Below the pieces are notes generated by a model, which saw only the letters and a program-made list of their open reading frames with translations, was not told the DNA's origin and did no database searches. From contig JBIKRF010000002.1 of the NCBI GenBank assembly GCA_044349305.1, positions 17,678 through 81,677 of the forward strand: DNA of 64,000 nt. Direction: 5' to 3'. Positions within the stretch are counted from its first letter, which is position 1, and each line of letters starts with the position of its first letter. This DNA comes from CAIZGX01 sp044349305 (GTDB lineage: Bacteria > Bacteroidota > Bacteroidia > Flavobacteriales_D > Sanyastnellaceae). The position numbers and the translations under genes were made by a program. This document shows positions 1 to 8,180 of the stretch, piece after piece.

Positions 1-1
1 C

Positions 2-493
2 CCGCATTGCTTCAACACATTAAAAAATGAATATCCTGAATTGGGAGGAAATTACGAAGTGGTTCACCACACCCAACTCATTCAAGAATTATTGAATACA
101 GGGAAATTGAAAATTGAAGGCGGGGAATTCAAAGGAAAGAAAATAACCTTCCACGATCCGTGCTACCTCGGAAGAGGAAACGGAGAGTACGAAGCTCCAC
201 GACAACTCATTCAAGCACTTGACGCGGAATTGGTTGAAATGAAACGTTGCAAAACCAACGGTTTGTGCTGCGGAGCAGGTGGTGCGCAAATGTTCAAAGA
301 AGCCGAAAAAGGAAACAAAGAAGTAAATGTTGAACGCACAGAAGACGCGCTGGCTGTGAAGCCTAGCGTTATTGCAACCGGATGTCCGTTTTGCAACACC
401 ATGATGACCGATGGCGTGAAGCACTTCGAACAAGAGCATACCATTGCAGTGAAAGACATTGCTGAATTAATAGCAGAAGCAGTAGATTTGTAA
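2..493 (+). CDS. (Fe-S)-binding CCG-domain oxidoreductase, C-terminal part
   Basis: The 5' end lies outside the window; the reading frame is open from base 2 with the residues PHCFNTLKNEYPE. This is followed by a second cysteine cluster (LCCGAGG, near codon 93) and a closing CPFCNTM. The spaced Cys...CCG...CxxC pattern is the cysteine-rich CCG domain of HdrB, GlpC and LutA/LldE-type proteins, which binds an Fe-S centre or takes part in disulfide or quinone-linked redox. Only the second CCG domain is visible, so the substrate cannot be named. In Bacteroidota such proteins often pair with an upstream ferredoxin-like Fe-S oxidoreductase that feeds quinone. The gap to fabG is 12 nt, so the two are probably co-transcribed. 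An internal TTG at 41 is not the true start, because homology continues upstream of it. Confidence 0.85.
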   Translation, partial: PHCFNTLKNEYPELGGNYEVVHHTQLIQELLNTGKLKIEGGEFKGKKITFHDPCYLGRGNGEYEAPRQLIQALDAELVEMKRCKTNGLCCGAGGAQMFKEAEKGNKEVNVERTEDALAVKPSVIATGCPFCNTMMTDGVKHFEQEHTIAVKDIAELIAEAVDL

Positions 494-505
494 AAATAGT
501 TTATC

Positions 506-1252
506 ATGAAATTATTAGAAGGAAAAGTCGCTATCATTACTGGCGCATCTCGCGGAATAGGAAAAGGAATCGCTGAAGTGTTCGCCGATCAAGGCGCTAC
601 AATCGCATTCACCTACGCATCATCTGACGAAAAAGCGCGCGCTTTCGAAGCCGAATTGGCTGCGAAAGGCGTGAAAGCAAAAGGATATAAAAGCGATGCT
701 TCGGATTTCAACGCCGCACAAACGTTGGTAGACGAAGTGGTTGCTGAATTCGGAACCGTTGACATCTTAGTGAACAATGCTGGTATCACACGCGACACGT
801 TGCTTATGCGTATGAGCGAAGAGCAGTGGGATGAAGTCCTTCGTGTAAACTTGAAATCTGTTTTCAACTTAACGAAAGCGGTAATCAAGCCCATGTTGAA
901 AGCACGCAGTGGTTCAATCATTAACATGACCTCTATTGTAGGTGTTACCGGAAATGCTGGACAAGCGAACTACGCTGCATCAAAAGCAGGTATGATCGGA
1001 TTCACGAAAAGCGTTGCGCAAGAATTGGGTTCTCGCAACATCCGATGCAACGCTATTGCTCCTGGCTTCATTGAAACTGAAATGACTGAAAAGTTAGATC
1101 AGAAAGTAGTTGAAGAATGGAGAAACACCATTCCATTGAAGCGTGGAGGAACACCGACCGATATTGCAAACACGACACTTTATTTAGCATCTGATTTAAG
1201 TTCATATGTAACCGGACAAACGCTTCACGTTTGCGGTGGTATGCACATGTAA
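506..1252 (+). CDS. fabG: 3-oxoacyl-[acyl-carrier-protein] reductase (SDR family)
   Basis: This is a 248-residue classical short-chain dehydrogenase, the usual FabG length. It has the NAD(P)-binding TGASRGIG at residues 12-19, NNAG near residue 90, the catalytic Ser in NMTS near 141 and the YAASK Tyr/Lys pair near 155. FabG reduces beta-ketoacyl-ACP with NADPH in the fatty acid elongation cycle in the cytosol. The ending (VTGQTLHVCGGMHM) matches the FabG C-terminus, where VTGQ...GGM is standard. It lies 12 nt after the Fe-S protein and 3 nt before the VWA-like protein. A related NAD(P)-dependent alcohol dehydrogenase role cannot be excluded from sequence alone, but the whole-length match favours FabG. 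Confidence 0.88.
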   Translation: MKLLEGKVAIITGASRGIGKGIAEVFADQGATIAFTYASSDEKARAFEAELAAKGVKAKGYKSDASDFNAAQTLVDEVVAEFGTVDILVNNAGITRDTLLMRMSEEQWDEVLRVNLKSVFNLTKAVIKPMLKARSGSIINMTSIVGVTGNAGQANYAASKAGMIGFTKSVAQELGSRNIRCNAIAPGFIETEMTEKLDQKVVEEWRNTIPLKRGGTPTDIANTTLYLASDLSSYVTGQTLHVCGGMHM

Positions 1253-1255
1253 GCT

Positions 1256-3343
1256 ATGGCGCACTTAATCACTCAAGCATCTCCATGGCTTTTGAGCCTT
1301 TGTGTTTGGGTAGGATTGGCCTACGCCACAACCCTTTACTTTTTCGGAAAATCGAAAGAGTCTTGGTCAACTCAATTTAAATTTCTTTTAGCAAGTATGC
1401 GATTCCTAGTGGTATCGCTGCTTGTTCTTTTGTTGTTCCAACCGCTTCTTGAAACCATTGAAACACGCGTTGAAAAACCTGTTGTGGTTTTGGCATTAGA
1501 TAACAGTCAGTCTGTTGTTTCTGCAAAAGACTCGAACGAGGTTCGAACAACTTTTTTAAATAATTGGAAAGGTCTTTCCGAAAAACTAGGAGCCGATTAC
1601 GAAGTGGTTCCCTTGCTTTTCGGAGACGAAGTTTCAACTGGTAACGACGCTACTTTTTCCGATCAGATTACCCACTTCGGGAAGCTGCAACGTGCACTAG
1701 ATGCACGCTTCAGTGGAAGAAATCTGTCGGCGTTGGTTATAGCCTCAGACGGACTTTACAACAAAGGTCCGCATCCGGTTTCTAACTTGAAACAACTCAA
1801 CATTCCTGTCTTTACTGTTGGCCTGGGAGACACCACTCTGCATCGCGACCTACTCATTTCGAATGTTAGCGCGAACAAAATAGCATACCTCGGAAACAAC
1901 TTCCCTATTCGATTAAATGTGGAAGGAAGAAAAGCGCAAGGAACCAGCACCGTAATCACTGTTTCGAAAAACGGCATTCAATTGGCTTCTCAAAGTGTAA
2001 GTTTCACATCGGAAAGAGAATTCAAAAATGTTGAATTTTCCATACCAGCCGATCAGGTTGGTATTCATGCGTACACCCTTACCATACAAAGTATAGACAA
2101 CGAAGACAATGTTCGAAACAACACCGAGCAAGTCTACATTGAAGTGATAGACAACAGACAAAAAGTTTTAATCCTTGCGAACGCTCCACATCCGGATATC
2201 ACTGCTATTGCCGAAGCGCTTCGCCTTCAAGAAAATTATGAAGTGACGGTTCAAACAGTTGATGAGTTTACAGACAACGTGAACAATTTCGACATGCTCA
2301 TTGCCTATCAAATTCCGTCGTTGGGTGGAAGAGGAAACAACGTGGTGCAAGAAGCTTTCAAATCGAAAATTCCTTGTTGGTTTATTCTCGGTGCACAGAA
2401 CGATTTCAACGCCTTCAATGCGTTAAACGGAGGCTTCTCGCTGAACGGATATCAGTCCAAACTTTCAGACATCAACGCCTCGCTGAATCCTTCTTTCAGC
2501 TATTTCTCACTCTCGAATGAATTCGCACAAGCCCTGCCTCTCCTTCCGCCGTTGGCTGTTCCTTTTGGAAATTACACCGTAGCGCCCGAAGTTCAAGCAT
2601 TGCTCAATCAGCGCATTGGGAAGATTGCAACCGATGTTCCGCTTATGGGATTTGGAGGAACACCTGAACACCGCGTTGCCGTGTTATGCGGAGAAGGAAT
2701 TTGGAGATGGAAAGTTGCATTGTATCAGATGGAAGAATCGCACGAAGTCTTTAACAATTTCATTCAACAAGCCACGCAATTCATTGGTGTAAAAGAAAAC
2801 AAAGAGAAATTCAGAATTCAGCACAAAAAAAATTTCGCTGAAAATGAATTGGTCTTTTTCAATGCAGAATTGTACGACGAAAGTTTCATGCCTGTGCTAA
2901 ATCAGCAAGTGACTATGGAACTGAAGAATCCTGATAATTCAACGCAAACGCTGCAATTCTCTCCTTCCAACACCGGTTATCAGTTGAACGCAGGAATGCT
3001 TCCTGCTGGCGCCTATTCGTACACAGCCAAAGCTTTCAACGGAACTACAGAGTTCACTAAGTCAGGCGGATTCAGCGTGAACAACATTTCAGTAGAGACG
3101 TCAAGAACAATTGCAGACTTCCAGTTGTTAGAACAATTGTCTTCCAGCACCAACGGAAAACGATTCAATGCAACAGCGCTTGATGACCTCGTGAGCGAAA
3201 TCAAGAACAGAAAAGAAATCACGAGTGTTTCTTTCGAAGAGAAAAAGGTGAGAGAACTCATAGATTGGGCGCCCCTTTTAGTTGCACTTTTGTCGTTGCT
3301 CAGCATTGAGTGGTTCCTAAGGAAGTGGAACGGCAGCTACTAA
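1256..3343 (+). CDS. VWA-like integral membrane protein, uncharacterised
   Basis: This 695-residue protein has two hydrophobic segments near the N-terminus (about residues 10-28 and 40-62) and one near the C-terminus (about 672-688), with a large extracytoplasmic region between them. After the second segment the sequence VLALDNSQSV fits a MIDAS-type DxSxS metal site, and IASDG follows about 90 residues later, as in von Willebrand A domains. The middle contains a ThuA/glutamine-amidotransferase-like stretch (KVLILANAPHPD...). The N-helix-helix-VWA order recalls Bacteroidota BatA/BatB-like and 'VWA domain-containing' membrane proteins, but I cannot assign a function. It starts 3 nt after fabG and ends 1 nt before the next gene, so it is in the same operon. 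Confidence 0.7.
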   Translation: MAHLITQASPWLLSLCVWVGLAYATTLYFFGKSKESWSTQFKFLLASMRFLVVSLLVLLLFQPLLETIETRVEKPVVVLALDNSQSVVSAKDSNEVRTTFLNNWKGLSEKLGADYEVVPLLFGDEVSTGNDATFSDQITHFGKLQRALDARFSGRNLSALVIASDGLYNKGPHPVSNLKQLNIPVFTVGLGDTTLHRDLLISNVSANKIAYLGNNFPIRLNVEGRKAQGTSTVITVSKNGIQLASQSVSFTSEREFKNVEFSIPADQVGIHAYTLTIQSIDNEDNVRNNTEQVYIEVIDNRQKVLILANAPHPDITAIAEALRLQENYEVTVQTVDEFTDNVNNFDMLIAYQIPSLGGRGNNVVQEAFKSKIPCWFILGAQNDFNAFNALNGGFSLNGYQSKLSDINASLNPSFSYFSLSNEFAQALPLLPPLAVPFGNYTVAPEVQALLNQRIGKIATDVPLMGFGGTPEHRVAVLCGEGIWRWKVALYQMEESHEVFNNFIQQATQFIGVKENKEKFRIQHKKNFAENELVFFNAELYDESFMPVLNQQVTMELKNPDNSTQTLQFSPSNTGYQLNAGMLPAGAYSYTAKAFNGTTEFTKSGGFSVNNISVETSRTIADFQLLEQLSSSTNGKRFNATALDDLVSEIKNRKEITSVSFEEKKVRELIDWAPLLVALLSLLSIEWFLRKWNGSY

Positions 3344-3344
3344 A

Positions 3345-4205
3345 ATGAAAGATAAAATTACGTTACGCATTGGAGGTGTTCCTGAACACTTCAACCTGCC
3401 TTGGCAACTTGCTTTAGAGCAAGATGTTTTCAGCGCCTTGAATATTCAAGTTTCGTGGACCTACTTCGCTGGAGGAACCGGCGTCATGACCGAAGCGCTG
3501 CAAGAAGGTGATTTAGATGTGGCGCTCATGCTTACGGAAGGATTTGTCAGCGCCTTTCATCGCGGACTCGACGCTCGTATTGTGAAAGTCTATACCAAGA
3601 CTCCATTGACTTGGGGCATTTACGGCGGATACGAAGACACCCCGAAGATCACTTCAAGTCACGCTAGAAAATACGCCATCTCACGCAAAGGATCGGGCTC
3701 GCATCTGATGGCGCGCATTCACGCGAAGCAGTTGGGCTTTCATCCGGCCGACGATCAATATGTGGAAGTCGCCAATTTGCACAACGCGATTCAAAGTTTG
3801 AAAAACCGCGAGAGCGATTATTTCTATTGGGAAAAATACACGTCTATTCCTTCCGTTAAAAAAGGACATTTGTGTTTCTTAGACACGTTTCATGCGCCGT
3901 GGTGCGGATTCGTAGCGGTTGCGAATAACAACGCTATTTCACAAAAAAGTGACGCTATTCAAAAAGTGTTGCAGTTGATGAATGAGCGTTGTGAAGCCTT
4001 CATGAGCGACAAAGAAAACATCTTCCGCGTATCGAATCGCTTTGAAATATCTACCGCTGCTGCGACGGAATGGTTCAACACGACTGCTTATCAGAATAAT
4101 TTCGAAATGAAAAAATCAGAGCTCGATGCGGTGCACGAAGCGTTGAATTTAGAATCGCCTTCTAGCTATTCAAATATGCTCGGCGAAAACATTATCTTAG
4201 TGTAA
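3345..4205 (+). CDS. Solute-binding-fold protein without signal peptide (NMT1/PBP2-like)
   Basis: This 286-residue protein opens with KITLRIGGVPEHFNLPWQLA, then FAGGTGVMTEALQEGDLDVAL. That is the typical start of a type 2 periplasmic-binding fold of the NMT1/THI5/SsuA kind, in which a glycine-rich loop and a 'G-D-hydrophobic' strand form the ligand cleft. There is no signal peptide or lipobox, and no ABC permease or ATPase gene nearby, so it is probably cytosolic and not a classical transporter component. Cytosolic relatives include menaquinone-pathway enzymes (MqnA/MqnD) and thiamine precursor enzymes, but I see no specific match to either. It follows the VWA-like gene by 1 nt. Confidence 0.6.
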   Translation: MKDKITLRIGGVPEHFNLPWQLALEQDVFSALNIQVSWTYFAGGTGVMTEALQEGDLDVALMLTEGFVSAFHRGLDARIVKVYTKTPLTWGIYGGYEDTPKITSSHARKYAISRKGSGSHLMARIHAKQLGFHPADDQYVEVANLHNAIQSLKNRESDYFYWEKYTSIPSVKKGHLCFLDTFHAPWCGFVAVANNNAISQKSDAIQKVLQLMNERCEAFMSDKENIFRVSNRFEISTAAATEWFNTTAYQNNFEMKKSELDAVHEALNLESPSSYSNMLGENIILV

Positions 4206-4215
4206 ATATTATCGT

Positions 4216-4905
4216 GTGAAAATTCACCAAAACCAGACCTATACCTATTTCCGCTCACTGCCCACACTGAAGCAAATTCATCGCGTTTGGAAATGGATTC
4301 TTCTTGCTTGGACGATTGCCCTATTCATTATATTTTTTATCTACCGCAATGAAATACTCAGTGGCATTGGACGCTTTCTTACTGAAGCGGAATCGGAGGC
4401 CATTACCCCTTCCAACCAAACATTTTTTGTTTTAGGTGGAAACGGATACGAGCGAGGAAAAGGTGCTGCGCTGCTTGCGCAAGAATTTCCTTCTGCACAA
4501 TTTATTTGCACCGGCGCTGGCGACACCTTGAATGAAATGCACGCCATGGGATTGAACCTGACATCGGCTCAACTGACACGAAAATGCATGATTGAAACTG
4601 GTGTTGATTCACTCCGTGTTTTCGAATTAGGAGAAGCCACAAGCACCTTTGAAGAGTCGGAAGAAATCCTGACTTATTGTATAAATCACAATTTGAAGGA
4701 AATTTCTGTGGTCAGCAGCGACTTTCATTTGCGCAGAATGAGCATGGTCTTCGGAGAGAAATTCCAAGAAAAAGGAATTCTGGTGCACTTCTTCGGTACT
4801 GAAACCAAGGACTTTAAGGCAGAGTCGTGGTGGACCTTCGAAGCGGGGCTCATTACCACCTTCAACGAATACATCAAAATCGTGTATTACGTGTTCAAAT
4901 ATTAA
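4216..4905 (+). CDS. YdcF/SanA-like DUF218 membrane-anchored protein
   Basis: This 229-residue protein has one N-terminal transmembrane helix (about residues 25-45) and then a DUF218 domain: FFVLGGNGYERGKGA near residue 72, an acidic/Thr motif (EATSTFEES) near 140, and VVSSDFHLRRM near 174, the usual 'TSxxHxxR' motif of this family. DUF218 proteins are envelope proteins of largely unknown biochemistry, some linked to cell-wall barrier function. The start is a GTG at 4216, ten bases after the previous stop; no in-frame ATG lies upstream. It appears to be the last gene of the operon that starts before fabG, because a separate promoter precedes the next gene. Confidence 0.72.
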   Translation: MKIHQNQTYTYFRSLPTLKQIHRVWKWILLAWTIALFIIFFIYRNEILSGIGRFLTEAESEAITPSNQTFFVLGGNGYERGKGAALLAQEFPSAQFICTGAGDTLNEMHAMGLNLTSAQLTRKCMIETGVDSLRVFELGEATSTFEESEEILTYCINHNLKEISVVSSDFHLRRMSMVFGEKFQEKGILVHFFGTETKDFKAESWWTFEAGLITTFNEYIKIVYYVFKY

Positions 4906-4929
4906 TCGGAAACCCCGCGAAATATTGGT

Positions 4930-4937
4930 TATTTTTG
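4930..4937 (+). promoter_or_regulatory. Probable -7 element upstream of the TPR gene
   Basis: TATTTTTG matches the Bacteroidota -7 consensus TAnnTTTG and lies 22 nt before the ATG of the TPR protein. This suggests a short leader and separates the TPR gene from the preceding operon. Confidence 0.5.
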
Positions 4938-4959
4938 ACTTGAACTCTGAAATTACTCA

Positions 4960-6366
4960 ATGAGCGAAGACCCATCAGATTACCACAACACAGGAGACCT
5001 TATCTCGCGTTTCGAGCAGATGATTCAGCAAAATGAATCATACTACTTCGATGTTGAACAACTCGAAGCTATCATCGACGGATATCAAGCGAACCTCAGC
5101 TATCAAAAAGCCATCAAGGCGCTTGAGTACGCCTATTCGCTGTTTCCAGATAATACTGCATTAATCATTAAAGAAGTTCAACTTCTTTCAGGCATTGGTC
5201 AATTGTCGAAAGCCCTTTCACGCTTGAAGGTTTTGGAGAAATTCGAGCCGAACAACGAGGAAATGCTCTTGACCATGGCTGCTGTGTACAGCCAATTGCG
5301 CGAGCACAACAAGGCCATTCAATATTACAAGCGAGCGCTACAGATTTGCTCGGAGGAAGAGATTGACGATGTGTATTTAGAGATTGCTTTGGAGTATGAG
5401 AACCTCGAGCAATATGAAAAGGCAATCGACACCTTGAAAAAAGGAATCGACCGCAGCCCAGAGAACGAAACCCTTCTTTACGAAATAGCTTTCTGCTTTG
5501 AATTGGCCGGACTACCTGCCGTTTGTGCCATCTACTTCCAACAATTCATCGACGAGCATCCGTATAGTTTTGCCGCTTGGTACAACCTTGGCAACGCTTT
5601 TCAAAAACTCGATCGTTCAGAAGAGTCTATTGAAGCCTATGACTATTGTCTAGCTATTCAAAGCGATTTCGCACCTGCTTATTACAACAAAGCACACGCG
5701 CTATTCAAGTTGGAAAAATACGCCGAAGCACTAGAAGTCCTTGAGGAATCGTATGTTTACGAACCCCCACAAGCACCTATCTTCTGTCACGTTGGAGAGT
5801 GTTTTGAAAAGTTGAACGACTACGATAAAGCTCTTTTCTACTACCACAAGAGTATTGAAACCGATGAATATTGGGCCGACGCTTATTTGGGAATTGGTGT
5901 GGTTATGGACCTGCAAGGAAAATTGGCAGAAGCCATTCCTTTCTTGGATAAAGCCATAGACCTTGAATCGAAGAACCCTGACTACGCCATTTACAAAATG
6001 GAAGTCTTGGTGAAGATGGAAAAATTCAACGAAGCCATTTCACTCGGAGAAAAATTAGTGAAAGAATTTCCAGAAAACGAAGAAACATGGATGGCACTGG
6101 CTGATGCGTTTTTCAAATTAGGAAACAACGAGAAGGCCTTGGAAACCATGCTCGACGCTACGTTGGTGCATCTCTCGAATCCAGACATTGGCTACCGCAG
6201 AGCAGTTTACTTGGTCGAATTAGGAAAGATTCAAGACGCACAAGATCTTTTGCACTACCTTATGCAAAATGAAAGTGCTCAACTTTCTGAATTGGAGGAG
6301 TATTATCCAAAAATTCTTCAATTACCGTTTTACATTCAATTAAAAAGCGACTTAGGGTTAGTGTAA
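4960..6366 (+). CDS. Tetratricopeptide repeat protein
   Basis: This soluble 468-residue protein consists almost entirely of TPR helical hairpins. Repeats with the characteristic A/Y-x-x-G/A pattern run from about residue 45 to 430, for example FAAWYNLGNAFQKL, ADAYLGIGVVMDLQ and PDYAIYKMEVLVKM. There is no signal peptide and no membrane segment, so a cytosolic scaffold is likely. TPR solenoids bind peptides or partner proteins; the partner is not evident from context. The next gene (comA) starts 48 nt downstream, with a TATATTTA element between them, so it probably has its own transcript. Confidence 0.8.
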   Translation: MSEDPSDYHNTGDLISRFEQMIQQNESYYFDVEQLEAIIDGYQANLSYQKAIKALEYAYSLFPDNTALIIKEVQLLSGIGQLSKALSRLKVLEKFEPNNEEMLLTMAAVYSQLREHNKAIQYYKRALQICSEEEIDDVYLEIALEYENLEQYEKAIDTLKKGIDRSPENETLLYEIAFCFELAGLPAVCAIYFQQFIDEHPYSFAAWYNLGNAFQKLDRSEESIEAYDYCLAIQSDFAPAYYNKAHALFKLEKYAEALEVLEESYVYEPPQAPIFCHVGECFEKLNDYDKALFYYHKSIETDEYWADAYLGIGVVMDLQGKLAEAIPFLDKAIDLESKNPDYAIYKMEVLVKMEKFNEAISLGEKLVKEFPENEETWMALADAFFKLGNNEKALETMLDATLVHLSNPDIGYRRAVYLVELGKIQDAQDLLHYLMQNESAQLSELEEYYPKILQLPFYIQLKSDLGLV

Positions 6367-6414
6367 TTTTCACACTAAGTATATTTAACCGATATTCGCA
6401 AAAAATTAGCAACT

Positions 6415-7200
6415 ATGAACATTCAACTAAGCCACATGCCCAGCCGCGAAAAGAAAGAACGTCAGTTCGGACTTACGATGGTTATGGACAAAGGAATCTC
6501 TCTTCGTCAAGCTGAAGACATGATTGCGAGCAGTTCTGAATATATCGATTTAGTGAAACTGGGATTTGGAACTTCTGTGTTTTCAACCCAAGTGAAGGAA
6601 AAAGTGAAGTTGTACCACGACGCGAAAATTAAGGTGTATTTGGGCGGCACCCTTTTCGAAGCATGCTACGTGCGCGGAGAACTTGACAAGTATCGTAAAT
6701 ACGTTGACAGCCTCGGTATAGAAATGGTTGAGGTTTCTGACGGAAGCATGGCTTTGGACCACAAAAAGAAATGTCAATTGATTACTGAATTCGCGAAAGA
6801 CTACAAAGTACTTTCCGAAGTTGGATCGAAGGAAGAAGGCATTTTAATTAGTCCAGCTAAATGGATTAAGATGATGCAAGCGGAATTAGATGCCGGTTCA
6901 TGGAAGGTTATAGCTGAAGCACGCGAAAGCGGAACCGTTGGGATCTATCGTCCAAGTGGACAAGCACATGTGATGCTCATCAATAAAATTTTAGCTAAGA
7001 TCAACGGAAACGATATTATTTGGGAGGCGCCTAAAAAAGCTCAACAGGTTTATTTCATTAAACATTGCGGAGCGAACGTGAACCTTGGAAACATTGCAGA
7101 GAATGAAACCATTCCATTGGAATGTTTACGCATGGGGTTACGCGGTGATACGTTCTTCGATTACCTGCCCGAAGAAATAGTTTCAAAAATGAAAGGATAA
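6415..7200 (+). CDS. comA: Phosphosulfolactate synthase family protein
   Basis: This 261-residue TIM-barrel enzyme matches the ComA family, which adds sulfite to phosphoenolpyruvate to give (R)-phosphosulfolactate. Visible family hallmarks are GLTMVMDKG near residue 20, the strand YIDLVKLGFGTS near 43, YLGGTLFE near 71, VEVSDG near 102 and the late motif IWEAP...QVYFIKHCG. In methanogens the product feeds coenzyme M; in Bacillus it feeds sulfolactate. Bacteroidota make sulfonolipids and sulfonates, so a sulfonate role is my inference. It is the first gene of a four-gene operon with a rhodanese (1-nt gap), DedA (1-nt gap) and aroE (4-nt overlap). Confidence 0.82.
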   Translation: MNIQLSHMPSREKKERQFGLTMVMDKGISLRQAEDMIASSSEYIDLVKLGFGTSVFSTQVKEKVKLYHDAKIKVYLGGTLFEACYVRGELDKYRKYVDSLGIEMVEVSDGSMALDHKKKCQLITEFAKDYKVLSEVGSKEEGILISPAKWIKMMQAELDAGSWKVIAEARESGTVGIYRPSGQAHVMLINKILAKINGNDIIWEAPKKAQQVYFIKHCGANVNLGNIAENETIPLECLRMGLRGDTFFDYLPEEIVSKMKG

Positions 7201-7201
7201 T

Positions 7202-7522
7202 ATGCAACACCTGCAGCCTGAAGAATTACTTATCTGGAAGAACGAAAACAAACCACACTTGTTGGTAGATATTCGTGAAGAATATGAAGTGGCCATTTGC
7301 ACGTTAGATGGAATGCACATTCCAATGGAACACGTGATTGAAAAGTACCCTTCCCTTCCAAAAGAAAATCCAATTGTCTTTCATTGCAACAGTGGAAAAC
7401 GTTCAGATGCATTGGTCTATATGATTGAAAAGAAATTCCCTGGAGACGCTATTTACAGCCTTGCCGGTGGTGTTCAAGGGTACGCAGAACAATGTGCACC
7501 TGAAATAAAGTGTTCGCTTTAA
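7202..7522 (+). CDS. Rhodanese-like domain protein
   Basis: This single-domain 106-residue rhodanese has the DIREEYEV entry motif at residues 23-30 and the active-site loop HCNSGKRS with Cys62, the residue that carries the persulfide in this family. A basic residue and a Ser in the six-residue loop fit sulfurtransferases rather than Cdc25-like phosphatases. It is cytosolic. Its position one base after comA suggests it may supply or handle sulfur for the sulfonate step, but no experiment supports that pairing here. It ends 1 nt before dedA. Confidence 0.85.
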   Translation: MQHLQPEELLIWKNENKPHLLVDIREEYEVAICTLDGMHIPMEHVIEKYPSLPKENPIVFHCNSGKRSDALVYMIEKKFPGDAIYSLAGGVQGYAEQCAPEIKCSL

Positions 7523-7523
7523 T

Positions 7524-8180
7524 ATGGAAATGATACAGTCTTTTTTACACTTCGTTCTTCACTTGAATGAAGAGTTGCCTCTTTTATTGAATGAATATGG
7601 AATCTGGTTTTACGCCATTTTATTCCTCATCATCTTTGTTGAAACCGGATTGGTTGTTATGCCCTTTCTTCCTGGTGACTCCTTGCTCTTCGCAGCAGGT
7701 GCGTTGTGTGCGGGACAGAATAACTTAAGCCTCACCATTCTTTTTGTATTGCTCATAACAGCAGCAATTCTTGGCGATCAATGCAACTATTTCATTGGAA
7801 GATTTTTCGGGTCGAAAATCGTAGCGATGAAATTCCGAGGCAAGCCACTTATTGCACAAAAGCATTTAACTACAACTGAAGAGTTCTTCACAAAGCACGG
7901 AACGAAAGCCATTATCATGGCGCGCTTCGTTCCTATTGTTCGCACCATTACTCCGTTTGTTGCCGGAGTTGGAAAGATGGACTACAGAAAAAAATTCCTT
8001 CCTTACGACATTTTCGGAGGAGCACTCTGGATTGTGAGTATGACCTTAGCCGGATATTTTCTTGGACAATTTGAATTCGTTCAGAAACACTTCGAAGCAG
8101 TTGTTATTTTGATTATTCTTATCTCTCTTGCGCCTATGGTTTTTGCTTACTTGAAAAGCAAATTCGGATCGAAGGCATGA
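7524..8180 (+). CDS. DedA family (SNARE-associated) membrane protein
   Basis: This 218-residue polytopic protein has the DedA/Tvp38 core: ETGLVVMPFLPGDSLLFAAGAL near residue 40, then GDQCNYFIGRFFG near 92 and the conserved ARFVPIVRTITPFVAGVGKM near 133-152. DedA proteins act as proton-coupled lipid carriers (undecaprenyl phosphate or phospholipid recycling) in the inner membrane. Several predicted helices plus re-entrant loops are visible. It overlaps aroE by 4 nt (ATGA), so translation of the two genes is probably coupled. Confidence 0.85.
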   Translation: MEMIQSFLHFVLHLNEELPLLLNEYGIWFYAILFLIIFVETGLVVMPFLPGDSLLFAAGALCAGQNNLSLTILFVLLITAAILGDQCNYFIGRFFGSKIVAMKFRGKPLIAQKHLTTTEEFFTKHGTKAIIMARFVPIVRTITPFVAGVGKMDYRKKFLPYDIFGGALWIVSMTLAGYFLGQFEFVQKHFEAVVILIILISLAPMVFAYLKSKFGSKA

